From assembly GCA_012516225.1 (NCBI GenBank), contig JAAYWX010000319.1, forward strand, positions 1-7,382: a stretch of 7,382 nucleotides of DNA. Reading direction: 5' to 3'. Below the pieces are notes generated by a model. The model did no database searches, had not been told where the DNA came from, and was given only the letters and a program-made list of their open reading frames with translations. A program made the translations under genes and the position numbers. Source of the DNA: Clostridiales bacterium. GTDB lineage: Bacteria > Bacillota > Clostridia > Oscillospirales > Oscillospiraceae. Positions 1 through 5,601 of this stretch are shown piece after piece. The stretch's first letter is position 1; every line of letters begins with the position of its first letter.

Positions 1-1
1 A

Positions 2-1258
2 AATGCCTGCCGTTCCACTTTAAGAGAAAAGCCGGCTCAACTTATGCTGCCGAAAGCACCGGAGGCAGGAAAGCGCGTTCTGCTTGAAAAAATCACTCCG
101 CTTTGGAGCCGCATGAAATTCACCCATAAGGTTACCGCACGCAATTTATTCAGGTATAAAAAACGTTTCTTTATGACGATAATCGGAGTTGCTGGCTGTA
201 CTGCACTCCTTGTAACGGGATTTGGGCTGCGCGATTCGTTTTCCGAAGTTGCCGACAGGCAGTACGGTGAACTGTGCACTTACGATATTCTTGCGCCTAT
301 AAGCGGCGAAGGGGAGTTAAACGACCCGGAGCTCCAAAAAATGCTTGGTGATAAAACCGTGGTTTCCGGAAGTGTTGCGGTTTGCCTTGAAAATGTAACT
401 GTTTCATACGGTAAGAATTCTATTGACGTTCTTACATTTATACCGGAAAAAACGCCGGACCTTAAGGGGTTTGTCACTTTCCGCAGCAGAACAAGCAGCC
501 ACCCGATAAATTTTGAAGAGGGGAGCGTCATAATAACAGAAAAGGCGAGCGAAGTTCTGAAAATCAAGCGCGGTGACACTATAACAATTACGGACAAACG
601 AGGGAAAAGCGGCAGGTTTAGGATAAGCGGTATTTGTGAGAACTATGTGAGAAACTATATCTATATGAGCGAAGAAACTTATTTTACCGGAATGGGAGAG
701 CGGGCAGAAAGAAATACACTCGTGATACGTTTTTCGCCAAACACAGACAGCTCCGCGAAAACAGACTTCGGAAGTCGGTTGCTTGAAACAGGTGTGGTCA
801 GCGGAGTCCGATACAATTCGGATGCAAAGGAGGCTGTCGGGAGAGCTTTGGACAAAATCAATATGATAGTTGCGGTTATAATAATCAGCGCCGGGGCACT
901 CGCTTTTGTAGTGCTCTACAATTTGACTAATATCAACATTGAAGAGCGAGTGAAAGAAATTGCGACTATAAAAGTTCTTGGATTTACCGACCGCGAGGTC
1001 AACGGGTATGTGAACCGCGAATCTGTAATTTTGTCGCTTATCGGAACGGCTATCGGGCTTGTTTTTGGAGTTTTTCTCCATAGATATGTAATGGGCAAAG
1101 CGGAGATGGACGTTATGATGTTCGGACGCTCCGTTAAACCGATAAGTTTTGTATATTCGGCCGTTCTGACGATGATTTTCAGCTTTTTTGTAAACCTTAT
1201 CATGGGCAGAAAGCTCCGTAGAATTAGTATGGTGGAAAGCATGAAAGCACCAGAATAA
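2..1258 (+). CDS. FtsX-family ABC transporter permease, C-terminal part (5' end outside window)
   Basis: The reading frame is open from the left edge through position 44, the first ATG, and is conserved in character before it (for example PAQLMLPKAP), so ATG 44 is internal and the gene starts upstream. Counting from that ATG: residues 24-40 (MKFTHKVTARNLFRYKK) are the basic stretch that precedes a membrane helix in this family, and the helix is about 41-62. An extracytoplasmic region of about 200 residues follows. The FtsX domain then has three helices, near 273-294, 326-348 and 367-388, with the hallmark loop EERVKEIATIKVLGF at 300-314. The C-terminal MVESMKAPE is also typical. Family knowledge: large FtsX/MacB-type permeases work with an ATPase partner, often in lipid or peptide export or cell-envelope stress; the substrate cannot be read here. 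The partner ATPase is expected upstream. A terminator lies 4 bases after the stop. Confidence 0.9.
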   Translation, partial: NACRSTLREKPAQLMLPKAPEAGKRVLLEKITPLWSRMKFTHKVTARNLFRYKKRFFMTIIGVAGCTALLVTGFGLRDSFSEVADRQYGELCTYDILAPISGEGELNDPELQKMLGDKTVVSGSVAVCLENVTVSYGKNSIDVLTFIPEKTPDLKGFVTFRSRTSSHPINFEEGSVIITEKASEVLKIKRGDTITITDKRGKSGRFRISGICENYVRNYIYMSEETYFTGMGERAERNTLVIRFSPNTDSSAKTDFGSRLLETGVVSGVRYNSDAKEAVGRALDKINMIVAVIIISAGALAFVVLYNLTNINIEERVKEIATIKVLGFTDREVNGYVNRESVILSLIGTAIGLVFGVFLHRYVMGKAEMDVMMFGRSVKPISFVYSAVLTMIFSFFVNLIMGRKLRRISMVESMKAPE

Positions 1259-1261
1259 AGT

Positions 1262-1305
1262 TAAGGCACGGCTGGATATACCGTGCCTTAGAAATTTCAT
1301 TTTTT
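1262..1305 (+). terminator. Rho-independent terminator of the permease gene, possibly bidirectional
   Basis: A perfect 10-bp inverted repeat (TAAGGCACGG at 1262-1271, CCGTGCCTTA at 1281-1290) surrounds a 9-nt loop and is followed, after a 9-nt gap, by six Ts at 1300-1305. The gap makes it slightly atypical on the plus strand. On the minus strand the stem is followed by TTAACTTTATT-like sequence, so it may also stop the convergent GNAT gene. Confidence 0.75.
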
Positions 1306-1373
1306 AACCTGAGCCACATTTCGGGTAATATTTCCCACGATGAATCTCCAAAGGTGAAAACCGGTTTTGCAGC
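1291..1373. other. Convergent intergenic stretch with two palindromes, unassigned
   Basis: Between the permease terminator and the GNAT stop lie GGGTAATATTTCCC (1323-1336, one central mismatch) and the perfect palindrome AAAACCGGTTTT (1357-1368). After the GNAT stop codon, the same minus-strand frame stays open for roughly 50 codons into the permease gene. No SD-preceded start is visible, so I do not call a gene. Confidence 0.35.
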
Positions 1374-1895
1374 TTAAATTACAGAGTATACGTTTTTATA
1401 TAAAATGTTTTTGTAATTTTCAAATACTTCCCGAGTTATGCTTCCGCCAGAAGTCATAATGAGGAGCGGAAGTTCTTTTTTTCCTTTTGAAATGGGCGGC
1501 TGTATATACGGATAATTGTTTAAATAAAATCCGTTCCTTTTGTAGAACTCGATCCGCCTTATAGCGTCTACGTTTACCGGAGGCTCAACTTCAAGACAGA
1601 GCTGGCATTCTATTTTGTTGGACAGTTCACTAAGCAATAATGAGCCAAGACCTTCTCCGCGATACTGTTTGCCTACAGCGAAATGTTCTATAAAGGTGAA
1701 TTCTTCAAATATCCAGATTGCTAAAAAAGCCTTAATGTCCCCTGAACTGCTATCTTTATTAATATAAACGTGGTAGTTTGATCTTTCAAGCAGGGTATAT
1801 TGCTCCTCATACGGGCGGCGTTCATTCTCGGAAAAACTTTCCTCCATTATTTTGTATACGGAGTTAAATTCTCTGGGGTTAAGTTTTGACAGCAT
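1374..1895 (-). CDS. GNAT-family N-acetyltransferase
   Basis: This 173-residue protein has the GNAT fold signature. Motif A lies at about 71-90 (HFAVGKQYRGEGLGSLLL), with the Q/R-x-x-G-x-G/A acetyl-CoA pyrophosphate loop at Q77-G82. A motif B-like segment, AIRRIEFYKRNGF, lies at 111-123, where a substrate-binding helix leads into the conserved Tyr/Phe region. The N-terminal FSENERRPYEE resembles GNATs annotated only as general acetyltransferases. Family role: transfer of an acetyl group from acetyl-CoA to an amine; the substrate cannot be predicted. No signal peptide or membrane segment is visible, so it is probably cytoplasmic. The ATG at 1893-1895 is supported by AAGAGG with 8-nt spacing. 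It lies downstream of hpf on the same strand but behind hpf's terminator, and I found no convincing promoter of its own in the 58 bases between. Confidence 0.85.
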   Translation of the reverse strand: MLSKLNPREFNSVYKIMEESFSENERRPYEEQYTLLERSNYHVYINKDSSSGDIKAFLAIWIFEEFTFIEHFAVGKQYRGEGLGSLLLSELSNKIECQLCLEVEPPVNVDAIRRIEFYKRNGFYLNNYPYIQPPISKGKKELPLLIMTSGGSITREVFENYKNILYKNVYSVI

Positions 1896-1903
1896 GATTT
1901 GAA

Positions 1904-1909
1904 CCTCTT
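1904..1909 (-). promoter_or_regulatory. Ribosome binding site of the GNAT gene
   Basis: AAGAGG on the minus strand lies 8 nt before the ATG at 1895, which fixes that start. Confidence 0.7.
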
Positions 1910-1953
1910 TAAAATAGCGTTACAGTGTTTCCTCAAACAGATAAAAATATTCC

Positions 1954-1987
1954 AAAAATAGAACGGCGGGATATAATATCCCGCCGT
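1954..1987 (-). terminator. Rho-independent terminator of hpf
   Basis: A perfect 11-bp G+C-rich inverted repeat lies at 1963-1973 and 1977-1987 (ACGGCGGGATA/TATCCCGCCGT) with a 3-nt loop. Read on the minus strand it is followed at once by TCTATTTTT. The orientation fits hpf, whose stop codon is 67 bases upstream, and it separates hpf from the GNAT gene. Confidence 0.85.
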
Positions 1988-2000
1988 CCACATATGTTTT

Positions 2001-2042
2001 CCGGCCTTTGGGAATGCCAAAGGCAAATTTCTTCAATGCCGG
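2001..2042 (-). other. Second, structured hairpin in the 3' untranslated region of hpf
   Basis: GCCTTTGG (2004-2011) pairs with CCAAAGGC (2017-2024) around a 5-nt loop. A competing outer pair, CCGGC (2001-2005) with GCCGG (2038-2042), overlaps the inner stem by two bases. Neither strand has a T-run right after it, so it is not a standard terminator. It lies between the hpf stop codon and the true terminator, where it could protect the mRNA 3' end. The function is unknown. Confidence 0.5.
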
Positions 2043-2054
2043 ACATTTTCGAGC

Positions 2055-2597
2055 TTAATCAACATCGGAAATAAGTCCATACCCGCCATTTTTGCGGCGA
2101 TAAACGACAGAAAACGCGTCATCTCTGGACTGATCTTTGAATGCAAAAAACTCATGCTCAAGAAGGTTCATCTGAAGTATTGGTTCCTCCGTTGTCATGG
2201 GTTTAATCGGGAAGTGCTTTAAGCGTACGATATTGAAATCTTTTTCCTCTTCTTCTATTTCGGCGTCAGCTATACTTGGGACAGCTTCCCGCTCAAACAC
2301 GCCTTCACGCAGACGCTTTTCAAGTCGGGACTTATTTTTCCTTATTTGATTTTCAATTGAGGCGCATGCGGAATCAATGGATGCATGTATGTCGCTTGTA
2401 AGCTCGCTTGCGCGGTAAAACGTTCCATTGTTCTCAATTGTGACCTCGGCTTTGTATCTACCCCTTTCGGAGCTGAAAGTAATAAAGGCTTCGGCATCTC
2501 CTCGGAAGAAGCGATCAATTTTGCCGACCTTGCGCTCGGCATAATCCTTGATCTCGTCAGGTACCTTAAGTTTTTTCTCTGTAAACGTAAATTTCAT
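2055..2597 (-). CDS. hpf: Ribosome hibernation promoting factor, long form (HPF/RaiA family)
   Basis: The 180-residue protein has the two domains of long HPF. The N-terminal S30AE domain (about 1-97) starts with MKFTFTEKKLKVPDEIKDYAERKV and contains the basic helix around 85-98 that contacts 16S rRNA. An acidic, variable linker (about 103-120, ADAEIEEEEKD) leads to the C-terminal dimerisation domain (about 121-176), with FNIVRLKHFPIKPM, EEPILQMNLLEHEFFAF and VVYRRKNGGYGLI. Family role: in stationary phase or stress it sits in the decoding centre of the small subunit, and its C-terminal domain pairs two ribosomes into an inactive 100S dimer. The start is the ATG at 2595-2597, with AAGGAG 9 nt upstream. 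An in-frame TTG three codons earlier touches the SD site and is excluded. It has its own promoter and terminator. Confidence 0.96.
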   Translation of the reverse strand: MKFTFTEKKLKVPDEIKDYAERKVGKIDRFFRGDAEAFITFSSERGRYKAEVTIENNGTFYRASELTSDIHASIDSACASIENQIRKNKSRLEKRLREGVFEREAVPSIADAEIEEEEKDFNIVRLKHFPIKPMTTEEPILQMNLLEHEFFAFKDQSRDDAFSVVYRRKNGGYGLISDVD

Positions 2598-2606
2598 CGC
2601 GTACAA

Positions 2607-2612
2607 CTCCTT
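2607..2612 (-). promoter_or_regulatory. Ribosome binding site of hpf
   Basis: AAGGAG on the minus strand is 9 nt before the ATG at 2597. It directly abuts the alternative TTG at 2606, so it decides the start in favour of 2597. Confidence 0.85.
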
Positions 2613-2644
2613 CTTGCGGCAAAACGCCTCTTTGTCAGCGGAGC

Positions 2645-2667
2645 CTGTTTCGGGGGCGCCGAAACAG
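2645..2667 (-). promoter_or_regulatory. Hairpin in the hpf leader
   Basis: A perfect 9-bp inverted repeat (CTGTTTCGG at 2645-2653, CCGAAACAG at 2659-2667) has a 5-nt loop. With the predicted transcription start near 2678, the stem begins about 10 nt from the mRNA 5' end and ends some 30 nt before the SD site. No T-run follows, so it is not an attenuator-type terminator. A 5' stabilising stem or a protein binding site are possible; neither is shown. Confidence 0.5.
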
Positions 2668-2684
2668 CCCCTTACTGTATACCT

Positions 2685-2712
2685 ATTATACCATAAACGG
2701 CGCAGAAGACAA
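2685..2712 (-). promoter_or_regulatory. Promoter of hpf
   Basis: On the minus strand there is a perfect TATAAT (2685-2690) preceded by TGG, making an extended -10, and TTGTCT (2707-2712) as -35 with a 16-nt spacer. This is a vegetative sigma-A type promoter giving a leader of about 80 nt. I see no obvious stress-sigma site. Confidence 0.75.
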
Positions 2713-2755
2713 TCATAATATTGCCTAAATACAGCCGCTGAAAAATGCCGCTTTA

Positions 2756-2777
2756 CTCAAAAATCCGCATTTTTGAG
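2756..2777 (-). terminator. Possible terminator downstream of ridA
   Basis: The inverted repeat CTCAAAAAT (2756-2764) / ATTTTTGAG (2769-2777) has a 4-nt loop and lies 22 bases past the ridA stop. On the minus strand the next T-run, TTTTT at 2741-2745, comes only after a 10-nt gap. An alternative 8-bp pairing (AAAAATGC at 2741-2748 with GCATTTTT at 2767-2774) competes. The stem is A+T-rich, so this call is weak. Confidence 0.4.
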
Positions 2778-2799
2778 AAGAGGTATGCCCGCCTGTGCG

Positions 2800-3189
2800 T
2801 TATATAAAAGCTATGGCCTCTATTTCAATTTTGGCATCCTTAGGCAGACGTGCAACCTGAACAGCAGAACGTGCGGGGCAGTTTTCTTTAAAAAATTCGC
2901 TGTATACGGCGTTCATTGCCGCAAAATCGTTCATATCCGCAAGAAATACGGTTGTTTTTACGACGTTTTCAAGTCCTGCGCCAGCCGCGGCAAGAACGGA
3001 TTTTACATTGCTGAGTGACTGCCTCGCCTGTTCTTCTATGGAGGACCCGGCGATATTCCCTGTCGCGGGGTCAACGGGCAATTGCCCGGAAACGAAAACT
3101 GCCGTACCCGTTGCCGCTATTCCCTGTGAATAAGGTCCGATGGCGGAAGGTGCTTCCGTTGTAGAAATAACTTTTTTATCAGTGCTCAT
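2800..3189 (-). CDS. ridA: RidA family 2-iminobutanoate/2-iminopropanoate deaminase
   Basis: This 129-residue protein has the usual RidA (YjgF/YER057c/UK114) length and motifs: IGPYSQG at 17-23, FVSGQLPVDPATG at 32-44, NVKSVLAAAGAGLENVVKTTVF at about 61-82, NAVYSEFF at 93-100 and PARSAVQVARLPKDAKIEIEA at about 105-125. Arg107 of PAR matches the family's catalytic arginine and Glu124 the conserved glutamate. Known role: a cytosolic trimer that hydrolyses the reactive enamine/imine intermediates released by PLP enzymes such as threonine dehydratase, giving 2-oxo acids and ammonia. The ATG at 3189 has AAAGGAG 10 nt upstream. A longer in-frame ATG at 3297 lies upstream of the predicted -10 and would add 36 unrelated residues, so it is rejected. 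It is transcribed divergently from htpG. Confidence 0.95.
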   Translation of the reverse strand: MSTDKKVISTTEAPSAIGPYSQGIAATGTAVFVSGQLPVDPATGNIAGSSIEEQARQSLSNVKSVLAAAGAGLENVVKTTVFLADMNDFAAMNAVYSEFFKENCPARSAVQVARLPKDAKIEIEAIAFI

Positions 3190-3199
3190 AGTGCATACG

Positions 3200-3206
3200 C
3201 TCCTTT
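3200..3206 (-). promoter_or_regulatory. Ribosome binding site of ridA
   Basis: AAAGGAG on the minus strand, 10 nt before the ATG at 3189, decides the start of ridA. Confidence 0.8.
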
Positions 3207-3285
3207 TGGTGTTTTTGAATATTTGAAGAGGAACCATATATCTAATCTGCCCTCTCCACCGGGATAGCGCCCCGGATATTATTTT

Positions 3286-3291
3286 ATTATA
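3286..3291 (-). promoter_or_regulatory. Extended -10 promoter element of ridA
   Basis: On the minus strand there is a perfect TATAAT preceded by TGG (extended -10). The matching -35 region is T-rich (TTTTAT-like) and poor, as is common for extended -10 promoters. It gives a leader of about 90 nt holding a 5-bp stem at 3259-3263/3271-3275 (CCGGG/CCCGG). No known riboswitch is recognised there. Confidence 0.6.
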
Positions 3292-3414
3292 CCACAAACA
3301 TCACCGAATAAAAGCCTTTCCAGTATGGTTTTTCTGCATTTCCCCTTTCTGCCGCAATTCCCTATCCAAATGTTATTTTTTGTATAAATGCGTTCTTGTA
3401 TATGTTATAGACAG

Positions 3415-3442
3415 TTGAAAAAAAGCGAAAGTGTGATATTAT
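3415..3442 (+). promoter_or_regulatory. Promoter of htpG
   Basis: TTGAAA (3415-3420), a 16-nt spacer and TATTAT (3437-3442) preceded by TGA (extended -10) form a good vegetative promoter, with a leader of about 40 nt. I looked for the HrcA operator (CIRCE, TTAGCACTC-N9-GAGTGCTAA) and a CtsR box (AGGTCAAA-type) in 3190-3487 and found neither, so any heat control must use another route. The rest of this 298-base divergent region is A+T-rich without further recognisable sites. Confidence 0.7.
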
Positions 3443-3468
3443 ATAAGTTACGCTAATTACTATTATTT

Positions 3469-3475
3469 AGGAGGT
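3469..3475 (+). promoter_or_regulatory. Ribosome binding site of htpG (unusually far from the start)
   Basis: AGGAGGT at 3469-3475 is a near-perfect SD. The gap from GGAGG to the htpG ATG at 3488 is 13 nt, longer than the usual 5-9. An out-of-frame ATG at 3478 sits only 3 nt after GGAGG. Confidence 0.75.
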
Positions 3476-3477
3476 AA

Positions 3478-3507
3478 ATGGTCCTGTATGGCAAAAAAGC
3501 AGTTTAA
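3478..3507 (+). other. Nine-codon ORF overlapping the htpG start codon
   Basis: ATG 3478 followed by GTC CTG TAT GGC AAA AAA GCA GTT TAA encodes MVLYGKKAV in a frame different from htpG. It shares htpG's SD and spans the htpG ATG at 3488. It could be chance. If translated, it would compete with or couple to htpG initiation. Confidence 0.3.
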
Positions 3508-5407
3508 GACGGAATCAAAAAGAATTTTAGATCTGATGATTAATTCCATTTATACGCATCCTGAAATATTTTTAAGAGAGATCATATCAAACGCAAGCGA
3601 CGCTATAGACAAGCTCTGCTATCTTTCCCTTACTGACGATAAGGTAGGCATGCAGCGCTCAGACTTTAAAATCAAGCTCGGAGTTTCTGAAGAAGACCGC
3701 ATTATCAGCGTTTCCGACAACGGAATAGGAATGACTAAAGAGGAGCTTGAAAATAACCTTGGAGTTATTGCGAAAAGTGGTTCCCTCAAATTTAAAAACG
3801 AGATGGAAAAGTCCGGAGAGGCGTCCGACCTTGACATTATAGGGCAGTTCGGCGTTGGGTTCTACTCTGCATTTATGGTGGCGGACAGGGTTACGGTCAT
3901 CACTAAGGCGTACGGTTCCGATACCGCATATAAGTGGGAGAGCGAAGGCGTAGACGGATACACTATTGAAGAGTGGCACAGGGACGGCGTCGGAACAGAC
4001 GTGATTATGCACATAAAGCAGGACGTTGAGGACAGCGAATACACAAGATTCCTGAATGAAATGTCCATAGGCCAGCTTGTCAAGAAATATAGCGACTTTA
4101 TCCGCTGGCCCATTGTATTTGAAGAAACCATAATGGAGGAAGTTGAAACCGGTGCGCTTGACGAACAGGGAAACCCGATAAAAAAGCAGGTTCCCAAAGT
4201 CGTCGAGGAAGTAATAAACAGTATGGTGCCGATTTGGCAGCGCAGCAAGGATGAAGTTTCCAAAGAAGAAAGCGATGAATTTTATCAGAACATATACTAT
4301 GATTATGAGCCTCCCGTTTCAACAATAAGGATCAGCGCCGAAGGGCAGGTTTCATATAAGGCAATGCTTTTTATACCCGGCAGAGCGCCCGCAAATTTCT
4401 TTTCTGATTTGTTTGAGCCGGGGCTTCAGCTCTACTGCAACGGCGTTATGATTATGGAAAGGTGCAAGGACGTAATACCGGATTGCTTCCGGTTTGTCCG
4501 CGGAGTGGTTGACAGTCCAGACTTTCCCTTGAATATCTCGCGTGAAACCCTGCAGAGCGGAAGACAGCTTAAGATAATCCAGAACAATATTGAAAAGAAA
4601 GTTAAAAACGAGCTCCGCAGGATGATGGATGAAGAACCTGAAACATATGAGAAATTTTACAACGCATTCGGAGTGCAGCTAAAATACAGCGTTTGCGCCA
4701 ATTACGGCGAGAAAAAAGACCTTCTCTCGGATTTGCTGATATTCTATTCAAACAAAGAGAAAAAGCTGATTCCGCTTAGAGCGTATAAGGAAAAAATGCC
4801 TGAGGAACAAAAATTCATTTATTACGTCTGTACTGACAGCATTGCACATGCCGAAAGCCTGCCGCAGGCGGAGCAGATTCGCGACAAAGGCTATGAAATT
4901 TTGTATATGACCGATGATGTGGACGAATTTGTCATCCGCCGCCTTGAAAATTACGAAGGCGTTAAATTCTGCAATATCACGAACGATGACCTCGGACTTG
5001 AAACTGACGAAGAAAAGTCCGCCGCTGAGAAAAAGCAGGAGGAAAATAAAGAACTGCTTGATTTTGTGAAGGAAACCCTCGGCGAGAGCGTTGTTGATGT
5101 CAGAATCAGCAGAAAGCTGAAGTCACACCCCGTCTATCTGACATCGGACGGAGATGTTTCCATTGAGATGGAAAAGTACTTCATGGTGATGAAAAACAAC
5201 GAGATGGCAAAAACTATCAAAGCGCAGAGAGTACTTGAACTGAACAGCGAACACCATGCCTTTAAAGCGCTTCAAGAAGCGTTTGCCAGCGATAAGGAAA
5301 AAGCTACCAAGCTTTCCAAAATACTCCTGGCGCAAGCTGTCCTTATAGCGGGGCTGCCGCTTGAAAACGCGGCTGAGTACTCTGAGCTTGTATGTGAACT
5401 GTTTTAA
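3488..5407 (+). CDS. htpG: Molecular chaperone HtpG (bacterial Hsp90)
   Basis: The full-length 639-residue Hsp90 has three domains. The N-terminal GHKL ATPase (about 1-215) holds YTHPEIFLREIISNASDA at 22-39, with catalytic Glu31 and Mg/ATP-binding Asn35. It also holds DNGIGM at 77-82, with adenine-contacting Asp77, and GQFGVGFYSAFMV at 119-131 (glycine-rich lid region). The middle domain (about 230-500) has FIPGRAP at 295-301 and SPDFPLNISRETLQ at 343-356, where Arg352 matches the arginine that reaches the ATP gamma-phosphate. The C-terminal dimerisation domain (about 510-639) includes KSHPVYLT and LNSEHHAFKAL. Role: an ATP-driven homodimeric cytosolic chaperone for late folding and stress. 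All key residues are present. The start is ATG 3488, giving MAKKQFKTESKRILDLM. It is monocistronic, with its own promoter and terminator. Confidence 0.98.
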   Translation: MAKKQFKTESKRILDLMINSIYTHPEIFLREIISNASDAIDKLCYLSLTDDKVGMQRSDFKIKLGVSEEDRIISVSDNGIGMTKEELENNLGVIAKSGSLKFKNEMEKSGEASDLDIIGQFGVGFYSAFMVADRVTVITKAYGSDTAYKWESEGVDGYTIEEWHRDGVGTDVIMHIKQDVEDSEYTRFLNEMSIGQLVKKYSDFIRWPIVFEETIMEEVETGALDEQGNPIKKQVPKVVEEVINSMVPIWQRSKDEVSKEESDEFYQNIYYDYEPPVSTIRISAEGQVSYKAMLFIPGRAPANFFSDLFEPGLQLYCNGVMIMERCKDVIPDCFRFVRGVVDSPDFPLNISRETLQSGRQLKIIQNNIEKKVKNELRRMMDEEPETYEKFYNAFGVQLKYSVCANYGEKKDLLSDLLIFYSNKEKKLIPLRAYKEKMPEEQKFIYYVCTDSIAHAESLPQAEQIRDKGYEILYMTDDVDEFVIRRLENYEGVKFCNITNDDLGLETDEEKSAAEKKQEENKELLDFVKETLGESVVDVRISRKLKSHPVYLTSDGDVSIEMEKYFMVMKNNEMAKTIKAQRVLELNSEHHAFKALQEAFASDKEKATKLSKILLAQAVLIAGLPLENAAEYSELVCELF

Positions 5408-5449
5408 GTGGTTGGTATAAAACGAGCTTCAAATATCTTGATGAAGAAG

Positions 5450-5501
5450 GCCGGAAACCGCATTTAACAGGCGGAGGCGGTTTCCGGCTGCATTCTTTTT
5501 T
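5450..5501 (+). terminator. Rho-independent terminator of htpG
   Basis: A perfect 12-bp inverted repeat (GCCGGAAACCGC at 5450-5461, GCGGTTTCCGGC at 5477-5488) with a 15-nt loop is followed by TGCATTC and six Ts (5496-5501). It lies 42 bases after the htpG stop. Confidence 0.9.
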
Positions 5502-5538
5502 ACTATCACATATGACGGTGGTCGGGTACAGCACTGCA

Positions 5539-5567
5539 TTGACATAGAGCTCAGGGTTGTATAAAAT
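5539..5567 (+). promoter_or_regulatory. Promoter of hemW
   Basis: A perfect -35 TTGACA (5539-5544), a 17-nt spacer and TAAAAT (5562-5567, five of six matches) form the strongest promoter in the window. It gives a leader of about 28 nt to the ATG at 5602. Confidence 0.8.
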
Positions 5568-5586
5568 AAAAAGTATACTATTTTGC

Positions 5587-5596
5587 AAAGGGGTGG
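5587..5596 (+). promoter_or_regulatory. Ribosome binding site of hemW
   Basis: AAAGGGGTGG lies just before ATG 5602. The match to AAAGGAGG is imperfect but purine-rich and correctly spaced. The in-frame ATG at 5611 is an alternative start that would remove only MDK. Confidence 0.6.
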
Positions 5597-5601
5597 GCGG
5601 C

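Noticed and set aside
404..1300. 298-codon open frame antisense to the permease gene
   Set aside because: The plus strand carries clear FtsX motifs. The antisense protein is rich in Cys, His, Ser and Tyr without any recognisable domain, which is typical of a shadow frame.
2598..2606. TTG start of hpf three codons upstream
   Set aside because: The SD AAGGAG directly abuts it, leaving no spacing, while ATG 2597 has ideal spacing and gives the usual MKFTF-type start.
2385..2696. 103-codon plus-strand frame opposite hpf
   Set aside because: It is a shadow of the well-conserved hpf frame and of its promoter region, with no SD and no domain.
3190..3297. Longer ridA start at ATG 3297 (165 residues)
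   Set aside because: It lies upstream of the predicted -10 (3286-3291). The extra 36 residues are not RidA-like, and the strong SD at 3200-3206 serves ATG 3189.
3190..3487. CIRCE or CtsR heat-shock operators before htpG
   Set aside because: I searched by eye for TTAGCACTC/GAGTGCTAA and AGGTCAAA-type repeats and found none.
5557..5601. TTG start of hemW at 5557
   Set aside because: It overlaps the promoter -10 element and lacks an SD. The added residues do not belong to the HemW family.
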